A stretch of DNA of 64,000 bases. It comes from Ancylobacter novellus DSM 506. GTDB taxonomy: Bacteria > Pseudomonadota > Alphaproteobacteria > Rhizobiales > Xanthobacteraceae. The notes under the pieces were generated by a model. That model saw only the letters and a program-made list of their open reading frames with translations, ran no database searches and had not been told where the DNA came from. The position numbers were made by a program, and so were the translations under genes. Below, piece after piece: positions 1-7,616 of the stretch. The first letter of the stretch is position 1. Each line of letters opens with the position of its first letter. Location: NCBI RefSeq assembly GCF_000092925.1, contig NC_014217.1, positions 2,170,001-2,234,000 of the forward strand. The letters are read 5' to 3'.

Positions 1-495
1 AGGCGATGCGGCGGCAAATGCACGCTGCTGCAAATCCGCAATGGATGCTGCCGGAACAGCCCCCTCATCCTCCTCTTCGATGAGGGCCTCGATTGGCCGC
101 AGTTCAAAGACAATTGCTTGGCGAAGCGAACCGCTCCGGTCCGGAGCAGGTTCGTAATGGAAGGCTTCGCAGACGTATTGGCCTTCAAAGCTAAGGCCTT
201 CACGAGTCTTGCGGAAGACCAGCAAGTCGCGTCCGTCGATGTGGTGGTTCCTGATCGCGGCATTCCCTCGAATGAAGCTCATGTCGCCAAGCTGCCCCTC
301 GCCGAAATACTCGAACACCCCATCGGGGCGCATCCGATCCGCGTAACCGTGAACCGTGCCGGCCTCTCCCGTAATCAAGATCACCACGGGATGCCGCCTA
401 GGCGTGACAATGCCGCCCCGCTCCTGGCCCTCGAAGCGGTCGTGGATGTCGCGGCGGCGATTGTAGCTGCGCCCTCGTTCAAAGCCCCAAACCAT
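1..495 (-). CDS. ScoMcrA-like SRA-domain endonuclease, N-terminal part (runs off the left edge)
   Basis: The first 165 residues are visible, reading leftward from an ATG at 495, and the frame is open to base 1. The opening WGFERGRSYNRRRDIHDRF, then GQERGGIVTP, YFGEGQLGDMSF, a GN-AIR-H segment and DLLVF are the pattern I know from the SRA-like domain of ScoMcrA-type HNH endonucleases. These are type IV-like restriction enzymes that read modified cytosine (ScoMcrA itself also reads phosphorothioate DNA). The HNH nuclease domain would normally lie downstream and is not in the window, so nuclease activity is inferred. The gene is divergent from the phage operon, with a 168-base intergenic stretch (496-663) in which I see no clear promoter. 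The opposing orientation suggests cargo rather than part of the morphogenesis operon. Confidence 0.65.
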   Translation of the reverse strand, partial: MVWGFERGRSYNRRRDIHDRFEGQERGGIVTPRRHPVVILITGEAGTVHGYADRMRPDGVFEYFGEGQLGDMSFIRGNAAIRNHHIDGRDLLVFRKTREGLSFEGQYVCEAFHYEPAPDRSGSLRQAIVFELRPIEALIEEEDEGAVPAASIADLQQRAFAAASP

Positions 496-663
496 CGAAT
501 CTCACTCACTAATCTCGCTTACCCAAGAACCCTACCCAAAATCCGGCGCAGGCACCCGGGGGTATTGCAGAACCTCCGCATAAAGCCGAGGGGACCGGCG
601 GGGGGAGGACTGCGCAACACACACCGAAAACAGAATTTTCACAGTAACAGGTTGTTTTAACTG

Positions 664-927
664 ATGCCTATCGTGAGCCTTGAAGAGGCCAAGCGTCATC
701 TCAGGATCGAAGGGAACGTCGACGACGCCTTGATTTTGGAGAACATCGCCGTCGCCGAAGGATACGTCGAGAGCTTCGTCGGAACCATCGGCGAGGTTGC
801 CGATTACGTGCCGGACACGCTTAAGAAAGCGGTCCTTTTCATGGCGGAATACTATTTCGACGGCAACAATAGCGCCAAAGAACGTGCCGATGAGCTGATC
901 TTGCCGTATCGGAAGTGGAGCTTCTGA
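664..927 (+). CDS. Phage head-tail connector protein (HK97 gp6-like)
   Basis: An 87-residue protein beginning with an SLEEAKRHLRIEG motif followed by short alpha-helical segments, typical of the gp6-like DNA-packaging/connector family. These proteins form a ring under the portal and join the head to the tail. The length matches the family (about 90-110 residues). The ATG at 664 has no good Shine-Dalgarno sequence close by, the nearest purine-rich run being around 600-607, so the start is somewhat uncertain. It is the first gene of a tightly packed operon and is separated from the next gene by one base. Its presence implies a portal partner, which is not encoded to its right. Confidence 0.75.
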   Translation: MPIVSLEEAKRHLRIEGNVDDALILENIAVAEGYVESFVGTIGEVADYVPDTLKKAVLFMAEYYFDGNNSAKERADELILPYRKWSF

Positions 928-928
928 C

Positions 929-1333
929 ATGGCGGACCAGCTCACGAAGCTCCAAAAGCGCTTCGCCGCGATCCCGCGCGAGGTGAAGCAGGCGGTTCAA
1001 CCTGCGCTCCAGCGCTCCGGTGAAGAGCTTGTCGCCACGATGCGCCAGCTCGCGCCGGAGGATACCGGTGCGCTGAAAGAGTCTATCGTCGCCACGCCTG
1101 CCGGACAGTCGACCCCCGTCTATTCCCAGCCCGGCGGCGCAACCGTGGTGCCCGAGAATGCCGTCGCCGTGACGGCGGGCAACACTGACGTCCGCTATGC
1201 GCACCTCGTCGAGTACGGCACCGCCGAGGCGCCCGAACAGCCGTTCTTCTGGCCCGCCGTGCGCCTCACCCGGAAGCGGATCACCAGTCGCATCAAGCGC
1301 GCCGTTTCCAAGGCCGTGAAGGACGCGCGCTGA
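929..1333 (+). CDS. HK97 gp10-family phage protein (tail completion/neck)
   Basis: This 134-residue protein starts with a helix-rich LTKLQKRFAAIPREV segment and contains an APEDTGALKESI motif, which is the recognisable signature of HK97 gp10-like proteins. The family acts in the neck or tail terminator region of siphophages. A segment near residues 85-110 (VRYAHLVEYGTAEAPEQPFFWPA) also matches the family's usual YA-LVEYGT and QPFF-PA pattern. The stop codon TGA at 1331-1333 shares its last base with the ATG of the next gene, which indicates translational coupling. Nothing suggests decay. Confidence 0.75.
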   Translation: MADQLTKLQKRFAAIPREVKQAVQPALQRSGEELVATMRQLAPEDTGALKESIVATPAGQSTPVYSQPGGATVVPENAVAVTAGNTDVRYAHLVEYGTAEAPEQPFFWPAVRLTRKRITSRIKRAVSKAVKDAR

Positions 1334-1740
1334 TGGAACCGACGCTTGATCTTCAGACCGCGATCCGCACCCGGCTGATCAATGATCCGACCGTGACGGC
1401 CCTCGTGCCGGCGGCGGCGATCCTCGACCGCCACACCCGGCCCGAGCTGGAACGCATGATCATTCTCGGCGAGGGACAGCACGTCGCGGCGGACAGCTAC
1501 AGCAGCTTCCACGAGCGCGTTTTCCTGACGCTGCACGTTTGGGTCCGTGCCGACGATTTCGTGCTTTGCAAGACCATCGCCGACGCGGTGCGCAGGGCGC
1601 TTCGCGGTGCACCTTGGATCGCGAGCGGGCACGTAGTGCATGGCGCCACGATCAGCACCCGCTATTTGCGCGATCCCGGCGGCGAGTACGCGCACGGCGT
1701 CATCAGCATCGATGCCGTGATGCAGGGGCTTGCGGCATGA
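1333..1740 (+). CDS. DUF3168 family phage tail completion protein
   Basis: A 135-residue protein with the layout of DUF3168 (gp17-like) tail terminator proteins: an N-terminal LQTAIRTRLINDPTVTALV segment, a beta-rich middle with HERVFLTLHVWVR, and a C-terminal beta strand. The family caps the tail tube and binds the head completion ring. It overlaps the preceding gene by one base and the following gene by an ATGA junction, so it sits inside a coupled operon. Confidence 0.7.
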   Translation: MEPTLDLQTAIRTRLINDPTVTALVPAAAILDRHTRPELERMIILGEGQHVAADSYSSFHERVFLTLHVWVRADDFVLCKTIADAVRRALRGAPWIASGHVVHGATISTRYLRDPGGEYAHGVISIDAVMQGLAA

Positions 1741-2054
1741 AGCCCTCGGACCTGACGCACCTCGTGATTTTTGAGCGGAGTACCGAGGCTATCGCCCCCT
1801 CCGGCGGCGTGGATCGTGTTTGGGCAGAGATCGCCCGTGCTCGCGCCGAGCTTGTCGAGGGCGGTGCCACCGAGGAACAGAAGGACCGTGGCGCCGTCAG
1901 CGTCACCGCCCTCACCTTCCGGGCGCGGTATGTGCCCGGCATCACCTTGGCAGATCGCGTGATCCATGGCGGCAGCGCCTTCGACATCATCGGGCTTGCT
2001 GAGATCGGGCGGCGCGAGGCGCTGGAAATCCGCTTGCGGAGGACCGGGCCATGA
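1737..2054 (+). CDS. Phage head-tail joining (head closure) protein
   Basis: Translation from the ATG at 1737 gives 105 residues. The start forms an ATGA overlap with the stop of the DUF3168 gene. The features HLVIFERSTEA near the N-terminus, a central VWAEIARARAEL, and a TFRARYVPGITLADRVIHGGSAFDIIGL stretch match the head-tail joining protein family (phage_H_T_join, SPP1 gp16-like), which plugs the portal channel after packaging. In canonical siphophages this gene precedes gp10; here it follows DUF3168. It ends in another ATGA overlap with terS. Confidence 0.75.
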   Translation: MKPSDLTHLVIFERSTEAIAPSGGVDRVWAEIARARAELVEGGATEEQKDRGAVSVTALTFRARYVPGITLADRVIHGGSAFDIIGLAEIGRREALEIRLRRTGP

Positions 2055-2464
2055 GGGGACGTCGCCCTGCCACTATCACCATCGGCTCGTCGCCTGTGAC
2101 GTGCCTGCCCAAGCCGCCGGCCTTTCTGGCGAAGGACGGCAAGGCAGAATGGCGCCGCGTCGCGCCGATCCTGATTGAGGAACGCAAGACGCTCACGGTT
2201 GCGGACCTCGCCACGCTCGCGAGCTACTGCGTTGCCGTTGGTACTGTTGCCGAATCCAGCCGCACTATCGCTCGTGAAGGCATGACCTTCATGAGCACGA
2301 CTGGTCCGAAAAAACACCCTGCCGTCGCGATCCGCAATGACGCCATGACACAAGCTCGCCTTCTCGCTGGCGAGCTTGGCCTGACGCCCGTTGCGCGCTC
2401 GCGTGCCGCCGTGCGCGAGGATGCCGAGAACGATGACGCCGACAACCCGCTGAAGGTGCCGTAG
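2051..2464 (+). CDS. Phage terminase small subunit, P27 family
   Basis: A 137-residue protein with an N-terminal basic GRRP start, a PPAFLAKDGKAEWRRVAPIL segment and a helical core, as in P27-family small terminases. The family recognises the phage packaging site and regulates the large subunit. The segment GPKKHPAVAIRNDAMTQARLLAGELGLTPVARSR near residues 78-115 is a typical P27 signature. The start overlaps the stop of the joining protein (ATGA) and the stop overlaps the GTG of terL (TAGTG). Finding terS downstream of the head-tail genes is unusual, as it normally opens the packaging module. Confidence 0.8.
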   Translation: MRGRRPATITIGSSPVTCLPKPPAFLAKDGKAEWRRVAPILIEERKTLTVADLATLASYCVAVGTVAESSRTIAREGMTFMSTTGPKKHPAVAIRNDAMTQARLLAGELGLTPVARSRAAVREDAENDDADNPLKVP

Positions 2465-4083
2465 TGGCGAGCACCTTCCCGGCATGGGTTTTCGACGAGA
2501 GCGAAATTCCCGATCCGCTTGGCTATGGCGAGCGGGCCGTCGAGTTCCTGCGTCGCCTTAAGCACCCTTTGAGCACCGAGCCGGGATTTCGATTCCAGCT
2601 CCCGAGGTGGCTAGAGCGCATCGTCCGCCGCATTTATGGCCCGCGTGATGAAGATGGCGAGCGCATCGTGCGCGAAGTCTTCCTCTTCCTTCCCCGTGGA
2701 AATCGAAAGACCAGCATCGCCGCCGCGCTGGCCCTGCTGCACCTGCTAGGACCGGAGCGCGTTCCAGGCGGACAGATCATCTTCGCCGCGTCGGATCGTG
2801 AGCAAGCCGGCATCGGATTTCGCGAGGCCGCCGGCATAGTCGAGATGGACAAGCGCCTGGGATTCGCCACCCGCATCTATGAGCCGCATGCCGGAATTCG
2901 CACCATCAAGAGCAAGCTCGACGGCTCAACCCTTCGGGCCGTGTCGTCGGATGGTAGGGCACAGCACGGCACCACCCCGACCTTCGTGCTCGCCGACGAG
3001 ATCCACTCATGGCAGCGCCGCGACCTCTGGGAAGCGCTGCAATCCGGCATGGCCAAGCGCCGTGGCGGGCTGACCATCGTCGCCACAACGGCGGGCCGTG
3101 GCAATGAGGGGCTGGCCGCAGAGCGCTATAACTACGCGCGTCGGGTTGCCCTCGGCGAAATCGAGAATCCTGCCTTCCTGCCGATCATGTTCGAAATCGC
3201 TGCTGATGAGGATTGGCAGGATGAAGCCATTTGGCACCGCTGCAATCCTGGCCTCGCCTACGGCTTTCACGACATCAAGAAATTCCGCTCGGACGCGGAG
3301 GAAGCGCGCGCCAATCCCTCGAAAGCCTTTGAGTTTCAGCAATTCAAGCTCAATCGCTGGTTCGGCAACAGCCGCGATCCGCTCTTCGATATGCGGACTT
3401 ACGATGCGGGCATCGATCCGGACTTCGATCTAGCCGGGCTGGAGAGGCTGCCCTGCTTCCTCGGCGTGGACATGAGCGTCAACGGCGACTTAACCGCCAT
3501 TGTTGGTGCATGGCGACATGACGACGGGCGGATTTCCATCCACCCATGGTTCTTTGTACCGGGCGACGATCTTCGCATTCGTGCCGACGTTGACGGCGTG
3601 CCCTATGAGCGCTGGCGCGATGAGGGACTGATCAACGCGGTTGCAGGGGCGATCATCCGTCCCGAGGCTATCGAGGCGCATATTCGCGAGCTGTACGAGC
3701 GCTTCGCAGTCGAGGAGATCGCGTTCGATCCACACCTCGCAGCGACCATCATGCAGCGGCTTTTCGAAGACGGTCTCCCCGTGGTGGGAATGCGCCAAGG
3801 TCCGCTCACCATGGCTCCGGCGATTGGCGCTCTGGAGCGCACCGTCAACGGCCGCCTGCTGCACCACAGTGGACACCCCATCCTCCGGCATCACTTCGAC
3901 TCCGTTGTCGCCAGCCGAAACGACACTGGTCTCGTGCGTATGCACAAGGGCAAGCGCACCGACCGTATCGACGGTGCCGTTGCTGCCGCCATGGCGGTAG
4001 GCCGCGCCAGCCAAGGCGAGAAGCCTAAGAGCATCTTCGAATCCGACGATTTCGACCCCTCTAGCGTTGTGTTGAGTTTCTAA
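2464..4083 (+). CDS. Phage terminase large subunit
   Basis: A 539-residue ATPase-nuclease that translocates and cuts phage DNA at the portal. The Walker A-like PRGNRKTS lies near residues 77-84 and the Walker B VLADEIHSW near 174-182. A nuclease-domain start, GVDMSVNGDLTAI, lies near 334, and the last acidic motif RIDGAVAAAMA near 501. Both domains are full length and intact. The start is GTG, overlapping the terS stop, and the stop TAA overlaps the ATG of the tape-measure gene. The large subunit normally docks on its cognate portal, which is not seen here. Confidence 0.9.
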   Translation: MASTFPAWVFDESEIPDPLGYGERAVEFLRRLKHPLSTEPGFRFQLPRWLERIVRRIYGPRDEDGERIVREVFLFLPRGNRKTSIAAALALLHLLGPERVPGGQIIFAASDREQAGIGFREAAGIVEMDKRLGFATRIYEPHAGIRTIKSKLDGSTLRAVSSDGRAQHGTTPTFVLADEIHSWQRRDLWEALQSGMAKRRGGLTIVATTAGRGNEGLAAERYNYARRVALGEIENPAFLPIMFEIAADEDWQDEAIWHRCNPGLAYGFHDIKKFRSDAEEARANPSKAFEFQQFKLNRWFGNSRDPLFDMRTYDAGIDPDFDLAGLERLPCFLGVDMSVNGDLTAIVGAWRHDDGRISIHPWFFVPGDDLRIRADVDGVPYERWRDEGLINAVAGAIIRPEAIEAHIRELYERFAVEEIAFDPHLAATIMQRLFEDGLPVVGMRQGPLTMAPAIGALERTVNGRLLHHSGHPILRHHFDSVVASRNDTGLVRMHKGKRTDRIDGAVAAAMAVGRASQGEKPKSIFESDDFDPSSVVLSF

Positions 4084-6032
4084 TGGCGATCGATGACCCC
4101 CAGCTCGTCGTAATGCTCGAAGCGCGCATCCGCGATTTCGAGCGCAATTTTCAGCGCGCTAGCCGCACCGCCGGCACGAACTTTCGCCAGATAGAGCGGC
4201 AGGCCAGCAACAGCGCCACGCGCCTGCAGAACACCTTCGCCGGGATCGGGCGCGGCATGAGCACCGCGTTCGGTGCCGTAGCTGGCGCCGCCGGCATCGG
4301 CGGCCTTGGTGCCGCTGGGCTCTTCGCCGGTGCCCGTACCGCAGCGGCGGACCTTGCGAACCTTTCGGCAGAGGCGCAGCGCGCCGGCCTCGGCGTCGAG
4401 GCGTTTCAAGAGCTGGGATACGCGGCGCAGCAGTCCCGCGTGAACATCGATGCCCTCACGGACGGCATCAAGGAAATGCAGCTCCGCGCCGATGAGTTTA
4501 TCACCACGGGCGCAGGCGGCGGCGCCGAGGCCCTTCAGCGTCTCGGCTATTCCGCCGAAGAGTTGAAGGTGAAGCTCGCCGATCCGGCCGCGCTCTTCGA
4601 AGAGATCATCGAACGGCTAGGCCAGCTCGACACGGCGGCGCAAATCCGCATCGCCGACGAGATATTCGGCGGCACCGGCGGCGAACAGTTTGTGCGGCTG
4701 CTTCAGCAGGGCAACGGCTATATCGGCCGGATGCGGCATGAGGCCCGCGACACCGGCAACGTCATAGACGCCGAGCTGGTGCAGCGTGCTGTCGAGATCG
4801 ACAGGGCATTCGCCCGCATCAGCGCCACCATCGGGACGAACCTGAAGGGTGCGCTCGTCGGCGTCGTCAGCCTCATACGCGACTTCGCGGACATGCTTCA
4901 CGCCACGGAAAACCAGAGCGCCAGCACCCTTCAGCGGCGTATCGAGCTGATCAACGCCGCCGTCGAGAATGCCCGCAAGTCGAGCCTCGCGTTCCTGGCT
5001 ATCGGTGGCGACACCGGCATTGCTTCCCGGCTCGCCGAGCGTGACGAGCTTCAGAGCCAACTCGACAGTCGCCCCGCCACGTCCATAACCGTGACCAAGC
5101 CCGGCGGCATGGGCGATCTATCAAAGATCACCACGCCTGCGCAGAAGGCGGCGAACGATCTTGCGAAAGCGTACGACGGCATCATCGCCAGCGCACAGCA
5201 GCGTGTCGCCAGCCTCAACACCGAAACCGCCGCCCTCGGCATGACGACGCGGGAAGCCGAGCGCTTCCGCCTGGAACAGGAGCTGATCGCCGAGGCGCAG
5301 CGCGCTGGCATCACACTGACGGATGCGCAGCGGCAGGCCATTGCCGAGTTGGCATCGGCCTATGGCGATGCAGCGGCAGCGGCGGAAGCCGCCAGCACCC
5401 GCTTGCAGAATGCCGAGACCATGAAGGCGGCATTCGCTGACATAGGCGCCGAGGGCGTGCGCTCGTTCGTTGCCGACCTTCGGCAGGGCGTCAGCCTGAC
5501 GGGCGCCCTCTCGAATGCCCTTGCGCGCCTCGGCGACAGGCTGATGGACCTTGGCCTAGACCTCGCCCTCTCCCCGCTCTTGAACGTGCTGTCCGGCGGG
5601 CTGACGAGCGCCCTCGGCTTCTCCGGTGGCGGCGCCGTTCCCAAGTTCGCCAGCGGCGGGCATGTACGCGGCCCCGGCACTGGCACGTCGGATAGCATCC
5701 CGGCGATGCTCTCGAACGGCGAGTACGTCGTGAACGCGGCGGCGACGGCCCGGCACCGGGCCTTGCTCGACGCGATCAATGCCGGCGTCGCGCTCCCGGC
5801 CTTCGCTTCCGGCGGCATCGTCCGTTCGCCGGGAGCCGGTGGAAGGGGCGCGACCGTGCAGTCCATCAGCTTCGCGCCGACGATCAGCGTATCCGTCGAG
5901 GGCGGATCGCGTGGCCCCGCTGCCGATGAGGCCATGGGTGCGAGGATCGCCGAGCAGATCGAAGGCCAGATACGGCACTTCGTGGTCGACGAGCTAATGG
6001 TGCAGATGCGCCCCGGAAATATTTTGGGCTGA
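4083..6032 (+). CDS. Phage tail tape measure protein (short)
   Basis: A 649-residue protein with a long alpha-helical N-terminal half, an Ala/Gly-rich membrane-like stretch near residues 58-85 (GRGMSTAFGAVAGAAGIGGLG and following), and many repeated helical segments. The glycine-rich C-terminal part contains FASGGHVRGPGTGTSDSIPAMLS and GEYVVNAAATARH, the hallmark of tape-measure C-termini. Tape measures set tail length and are threaded inside the tail tube. The protein is short for the class, implying a short tail if used alone. No major tail protein, tail chaperone or tail-tip gene flanks it: terL is upstream and a small acidic ORF is downstream. It ends the coupled run that begins at 664. 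Confidence 0.75.
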   Translation: MAIDDPQLVVMLEARIRDFERNFQRASRTAGTNFRQIERQASNSATRLQNTFAGIGRGMSTAFGAVAGAAGIGGLGAAGLFAGARTAAADLANLSAEAQRAGLGVEAFQELGYAAQQSRVNIDALTDGIKEMQLRADEFITTGAGGGAEALQRLGYSAEELKVKLADPAALFEEIIERLGQLDTAAQIRIADEIFGGTGGEQFVRLLQQGNGYIGRMRHEARDTGNVIDAELVQRAVEIDRAFARISATIGTNLKGALVGVVSLIRDFADMLHATENQSASTLQRRIELINAAVENARKSSLAFLAIGGDTGIASRLAERDELQSQLDSRPATSITVTKPGGMGDLSKITTPAQKAANDLAKAYDGIIASAQQRVASLNTETAALGMTTREAERFRLEQELIAEAQRAGITLTDAQRQAIAELASAYGDAAAAAEAASTRLQNAETMKAAFADIGAEGVRSFVADLRQGVSLTGALSNALARLGDRLMDLGLDLALSPLLNVLSGGLTSALGFSGGGAVPKFASGGHVRGPGTGTSDSIPAMLSNGEYVVNAAATARHRALLDAINAGVALPAFASGGIVRSPGAGGRGATVQSISFAPTISVSVEGGSRGPAADEAMGARIAEQIEGQIRHFVVDELMVQMRPGNILG

Positions 6033-6105
6033 CGACGCGAGTCCGGCCCCGCGCCCGCTATAATTGGTGGACGCACATTCAGCACACGCTTGGGAACAAA
6101 AGAAA

Positions 6106-6133
6106 CCCGCCCGGAAGGAGAGAACCGGGCGGG
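6106..6133. terminator. Perfect 9-bp stem hairpin after the tape-measure gene
   Basis: CCCGCCCGG and CCGGGCGGG flank a 10-base loop 73 bases after the tape-measure stop. There is no U-tract on the plus strand, but a T-rich stretch follows the stem when read on the minus strand. It most likely ends or attenuates the morphogenesis transcript, separating it from the replication genes. Its strength as an intrinsic terminator is uncertain. Confidence 0.45.
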
Positions 6134-6190
6134 CTAGAGCGTTGAACTTAGTCTCGACGTATGAGCACCCCAATGCCGTGGAGCGATCAC

Positions 6191-6418
6191 ATGGATAAGT
6201 ATAGCAACTGTGCAGCCGATTGCACAGAAAAAGACGAAAATAATTCTGCCGACGACCTCGATTTATCTAGCCTCGATGAGCTGATTTACGAGCTAACGCA
6301 CATGAACGGGCGCGCCTGTGTTGCGCCGCCCAAGCGCGACGAGGCGGCAGAGCTTGCCGCGCTTGAAGCCGAGTTCGATGCGCTCACCGAGTTCGTCGCG
6401 GGGCTCGACGACGAATGA
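6191..6418 (+). CDS. Small acidic protein of unknown function, coupled to the HUH Rep gene
   Basis: From the ATG at 6191 the product has 75 residues. This start is preceded by GGAG about eight bases upstream. An in-frame ATG at 6161 would give 85 residues but has no ribosome-binding site. The protein is strongly acidic, with segments DDLDLSSLDELIYELTH and AAELAALEAEFDALTEFVAGLDDE that look like amphipathic helices. I do not recognise a family. Its stop overlaps the start of the Rep gene (ATGA at 6415), so the two are probably made together. A negatively charged partner that shields or regulates the basic N-terminus of Rep is a possible role, but this is speculation. Confidence 0.5.
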   Translation: MDKYSNCAADCTEKDENNSADDLDLSSLDELIYELTHMNGRACVAPPKRDEAAELAALEAEFDALTEFVAGLDDE

Positions 6419-7236
6419 GCGGCGAGCCGATAGGGGCGACGAAACCAGCCCGAAAGTCATGTTCAAAAACGGAACGCCAGACCCGCCGCCGCGCGCGTAA
6501 GCGGGATGGCGATTTCCTTATGCGTTCAAGGATTTATGCGGCATCGGGCGTTCCGACCGCCGGGGAAGGTTCTTTAGGCGAACACTCACCTCACCCTTCT
6601 GCATCCCCCTCTCATTCCTCCTACACACCCCCGAGGAAGAACACTCGCACCCTAGACGCCCTCTTCACCAGATATAGAAAAACGCGCACGCCGCCGCGCT
6701 GGGATGAAGCTTCAGCTCTCGCCAAGGCCACCTTCTATCACCGGGAGGTTTCCAAACGCGGGGGCGTGTCCTTCACGCTCAACTTCGGCCCCGAGGTGGA
6801 GAAGGCCGCGCGCGCCGATCCTGCCTCTTTCACCGAGCACGTCCGGCGGCGTCTCAGGCGCTTTCTGAAAGCCGAGTTCGGCCGGACGGTGGATTACTGG
6901 TTTGGCGTGGACATCTCCGATGAGGGGCGCCCGCACCTTCACGGCGGCATCACCGTATCCGGCAACGAAGCCGAGGCTCTAGGACGCGCGCTCGCCCGTG
7001 CCGGCGGCAAATGGGGCTCTGTGCGCGGCGTGAAGCATCAGGCGCACGTCGGGGATCGCCTGGACGACGATTGGGCCTCCTACGCCACCAAGAAGATTAC
7101 CCGGTCCCGGCAGGAGGTGTTCGGCTCCATGCTTTCTGTAACCGATAGCATCCGGCGCGCGGCAAAGGATGCCTTTGAGCGAGAACGGAAGCTCGTTTTG
7201 TCGGTGACGAAAGAGGAGAATATTAGTCACTACTGA
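6415..7236 (+). CDS. HUH-type rolling-circle replication initiator/relaxase-like protein
   Basis: A 273-residue protein with the three HUH endonuclease motifs in order: motif 1 (VSFTLNFG) near residues 118-125, the metal-binding HLH at 174-176 within RPHLHGGI, and a catalytic tyrosine candidate Y223 in YATKK. Such enzymes nick one DNA strand and stay covalently attached to start rolling-circle replication. The first 90 or so residues are a basic, low-complexity extension with an RRRARKR run, which could bind DNA. A single tyrosine points to a Rep-type rather than a two-tyrosine P2 A-type enzyme. It is translationally coupled to the acidic ORF before it. An IS91/ISHP608-type transposase is less likely given size and context. 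Confidence is high for the HUH fold and moderate for replication. Confidence 0.7.
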   Translation: MSGEPIGATKPARKSCSKTERQTRRRARKRDGDFLMRSRIYAASGVPTAGEGSLGEHSPHPSASPSHSSYTPPRKNTRTLDALFTRYRKTRTPPRWDEASALAKATFYHREVSKRGGVSFTLNFGPEVEKAARADPASFTEHVRRRLRRFLKAEFGRTVDYWFGVDISDEGRPHLHGGITVSGNEAEALGRALARAGGKWGSVRGVKHQAHVGDRLDDDWASYATKKITRSRQEVFGSMLSVTDSIRRAAKDAFERERKLVLSVTKEENISHY

Positions 7237-7263
7237 CTAACGAAAATAAACTGTAGAATTATG

Positions 7264-7292
7264 TTGACCATCATCTCAGATTCAACGAATCT
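7264..7292 (+). promoter_or_regulatory. Putative promoter with an inverted repeat over its -10 box
   Basis: TTGACC at 7264-7269 and GAATCT at 7287-7292 are separated by 17 bases, a reasonable sigma-70 pair. AGATTC-AAC-GAATCT (7278-7292) is a perfect 15-base inverted repeat that covers the -10 box, so a repressor could bind there. It lies 30 bases before the small gene at 7322. This is inferred from sequence only. Confidence 0.35.
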
Positions 7293-7321
7293 TCGGCAGC
7301 TAACCCTTCGGAGTACCTCTC

Positions 7322-7555
7322 TTGAAATCTTCTGTGCTGAAAGCCGCCGGCGGCACCGCCCCGGCATACGATGAACTGTGCGCGTCTCTTGCCGCCGAGC
7401 TTCTGGCGACCGTCGAGTCCTTCGCGGCCCGCCATGGGCTTGGCCCGCTCCACAGTGACGGGCTTCGACAGATGTCCGTGAAGCTCCCGGACGCCGCCGC
7501 CGAACTGATGATGTTCGGGTTCAATGTGTGGCCGGACGATCTGCCGGCCCAATGA
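7322..7555 (+). CDS. Hypothetical protein, 77 residues
   Basis: The start is TTG at 7322, with a GGAG about ten bases upstream. The product is helical in its first half (YDELCASLAAELLATVESFAARHG) and has no family I recognise, no signal peptide and no membrane segment. It sits alone between the Rep gene and the next promoter. GC content and codon use look like those of the neighbouring element genes, and the reading frame is well maintained. Function unknown. Confidence 0.45.
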   Translation: MKSSVLKAAGGTAPAYDELCASLAAELLATVESFAARHGLGPLHSDGLRQMSVKLPDAAAELMMFGFNVWPDDLPAQ

Positions 7556-7563
7556 TACGACGC

Positions 7564-7606
7564 TTGCGTTCACTACCGTTGCGTTTTATACAGAACGCAA
7601 CGCAAC
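7564..7606 (+). promoter_or_regulatory. Promoter embedded in nested TTGCGTT/AACGCAA repeats
   Basis: TTGCGT (7564-7569) and TTATAC (7586-7591) form a -35/-10 pair with a 16-base spacer. The -10 box lies in the loop of a perfect inverted repeat, GTTGCGTT (7578-7585) and AACGCAAC (7594-7601). Another TTGCGTT copy is at 7564-7570 and an extra AACGCAAC overlaps at 7599-7606, so several half-sites of one operator cover the whole promoter. A strong GGAGGG ribosome-binding site follows, and the gene starts at 7617. The layout predicts tight repression, perhaps by the gene's own product. Confidence 0.5.
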
Positions 7607-7616
7607 GGAGGGATCA

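Noticed and set aside
532-945. A minus-strand frame over the connector gene
   Set aside because: It overlaps a recognised connector gene and has no ribosome-binding site or family.
664-6032. Gene transfer agent cluster
   Set aside because: Alphaproteobacterial gene transfer agents have a conserved portal-protease-capsid-tail order with a terminase at the start; that order and most of the genes are absent, and the module sits in a tRNA-linked element with an HUH Rep.
6415-7236. IS91 or IS200/IS605-type transposase
   Set aside because: The length, single-Tyr YATKK motif, basic N-terminus and coupling to a small phage-context gene fit a Rep protein better; no insertion-sequence ends were seen.
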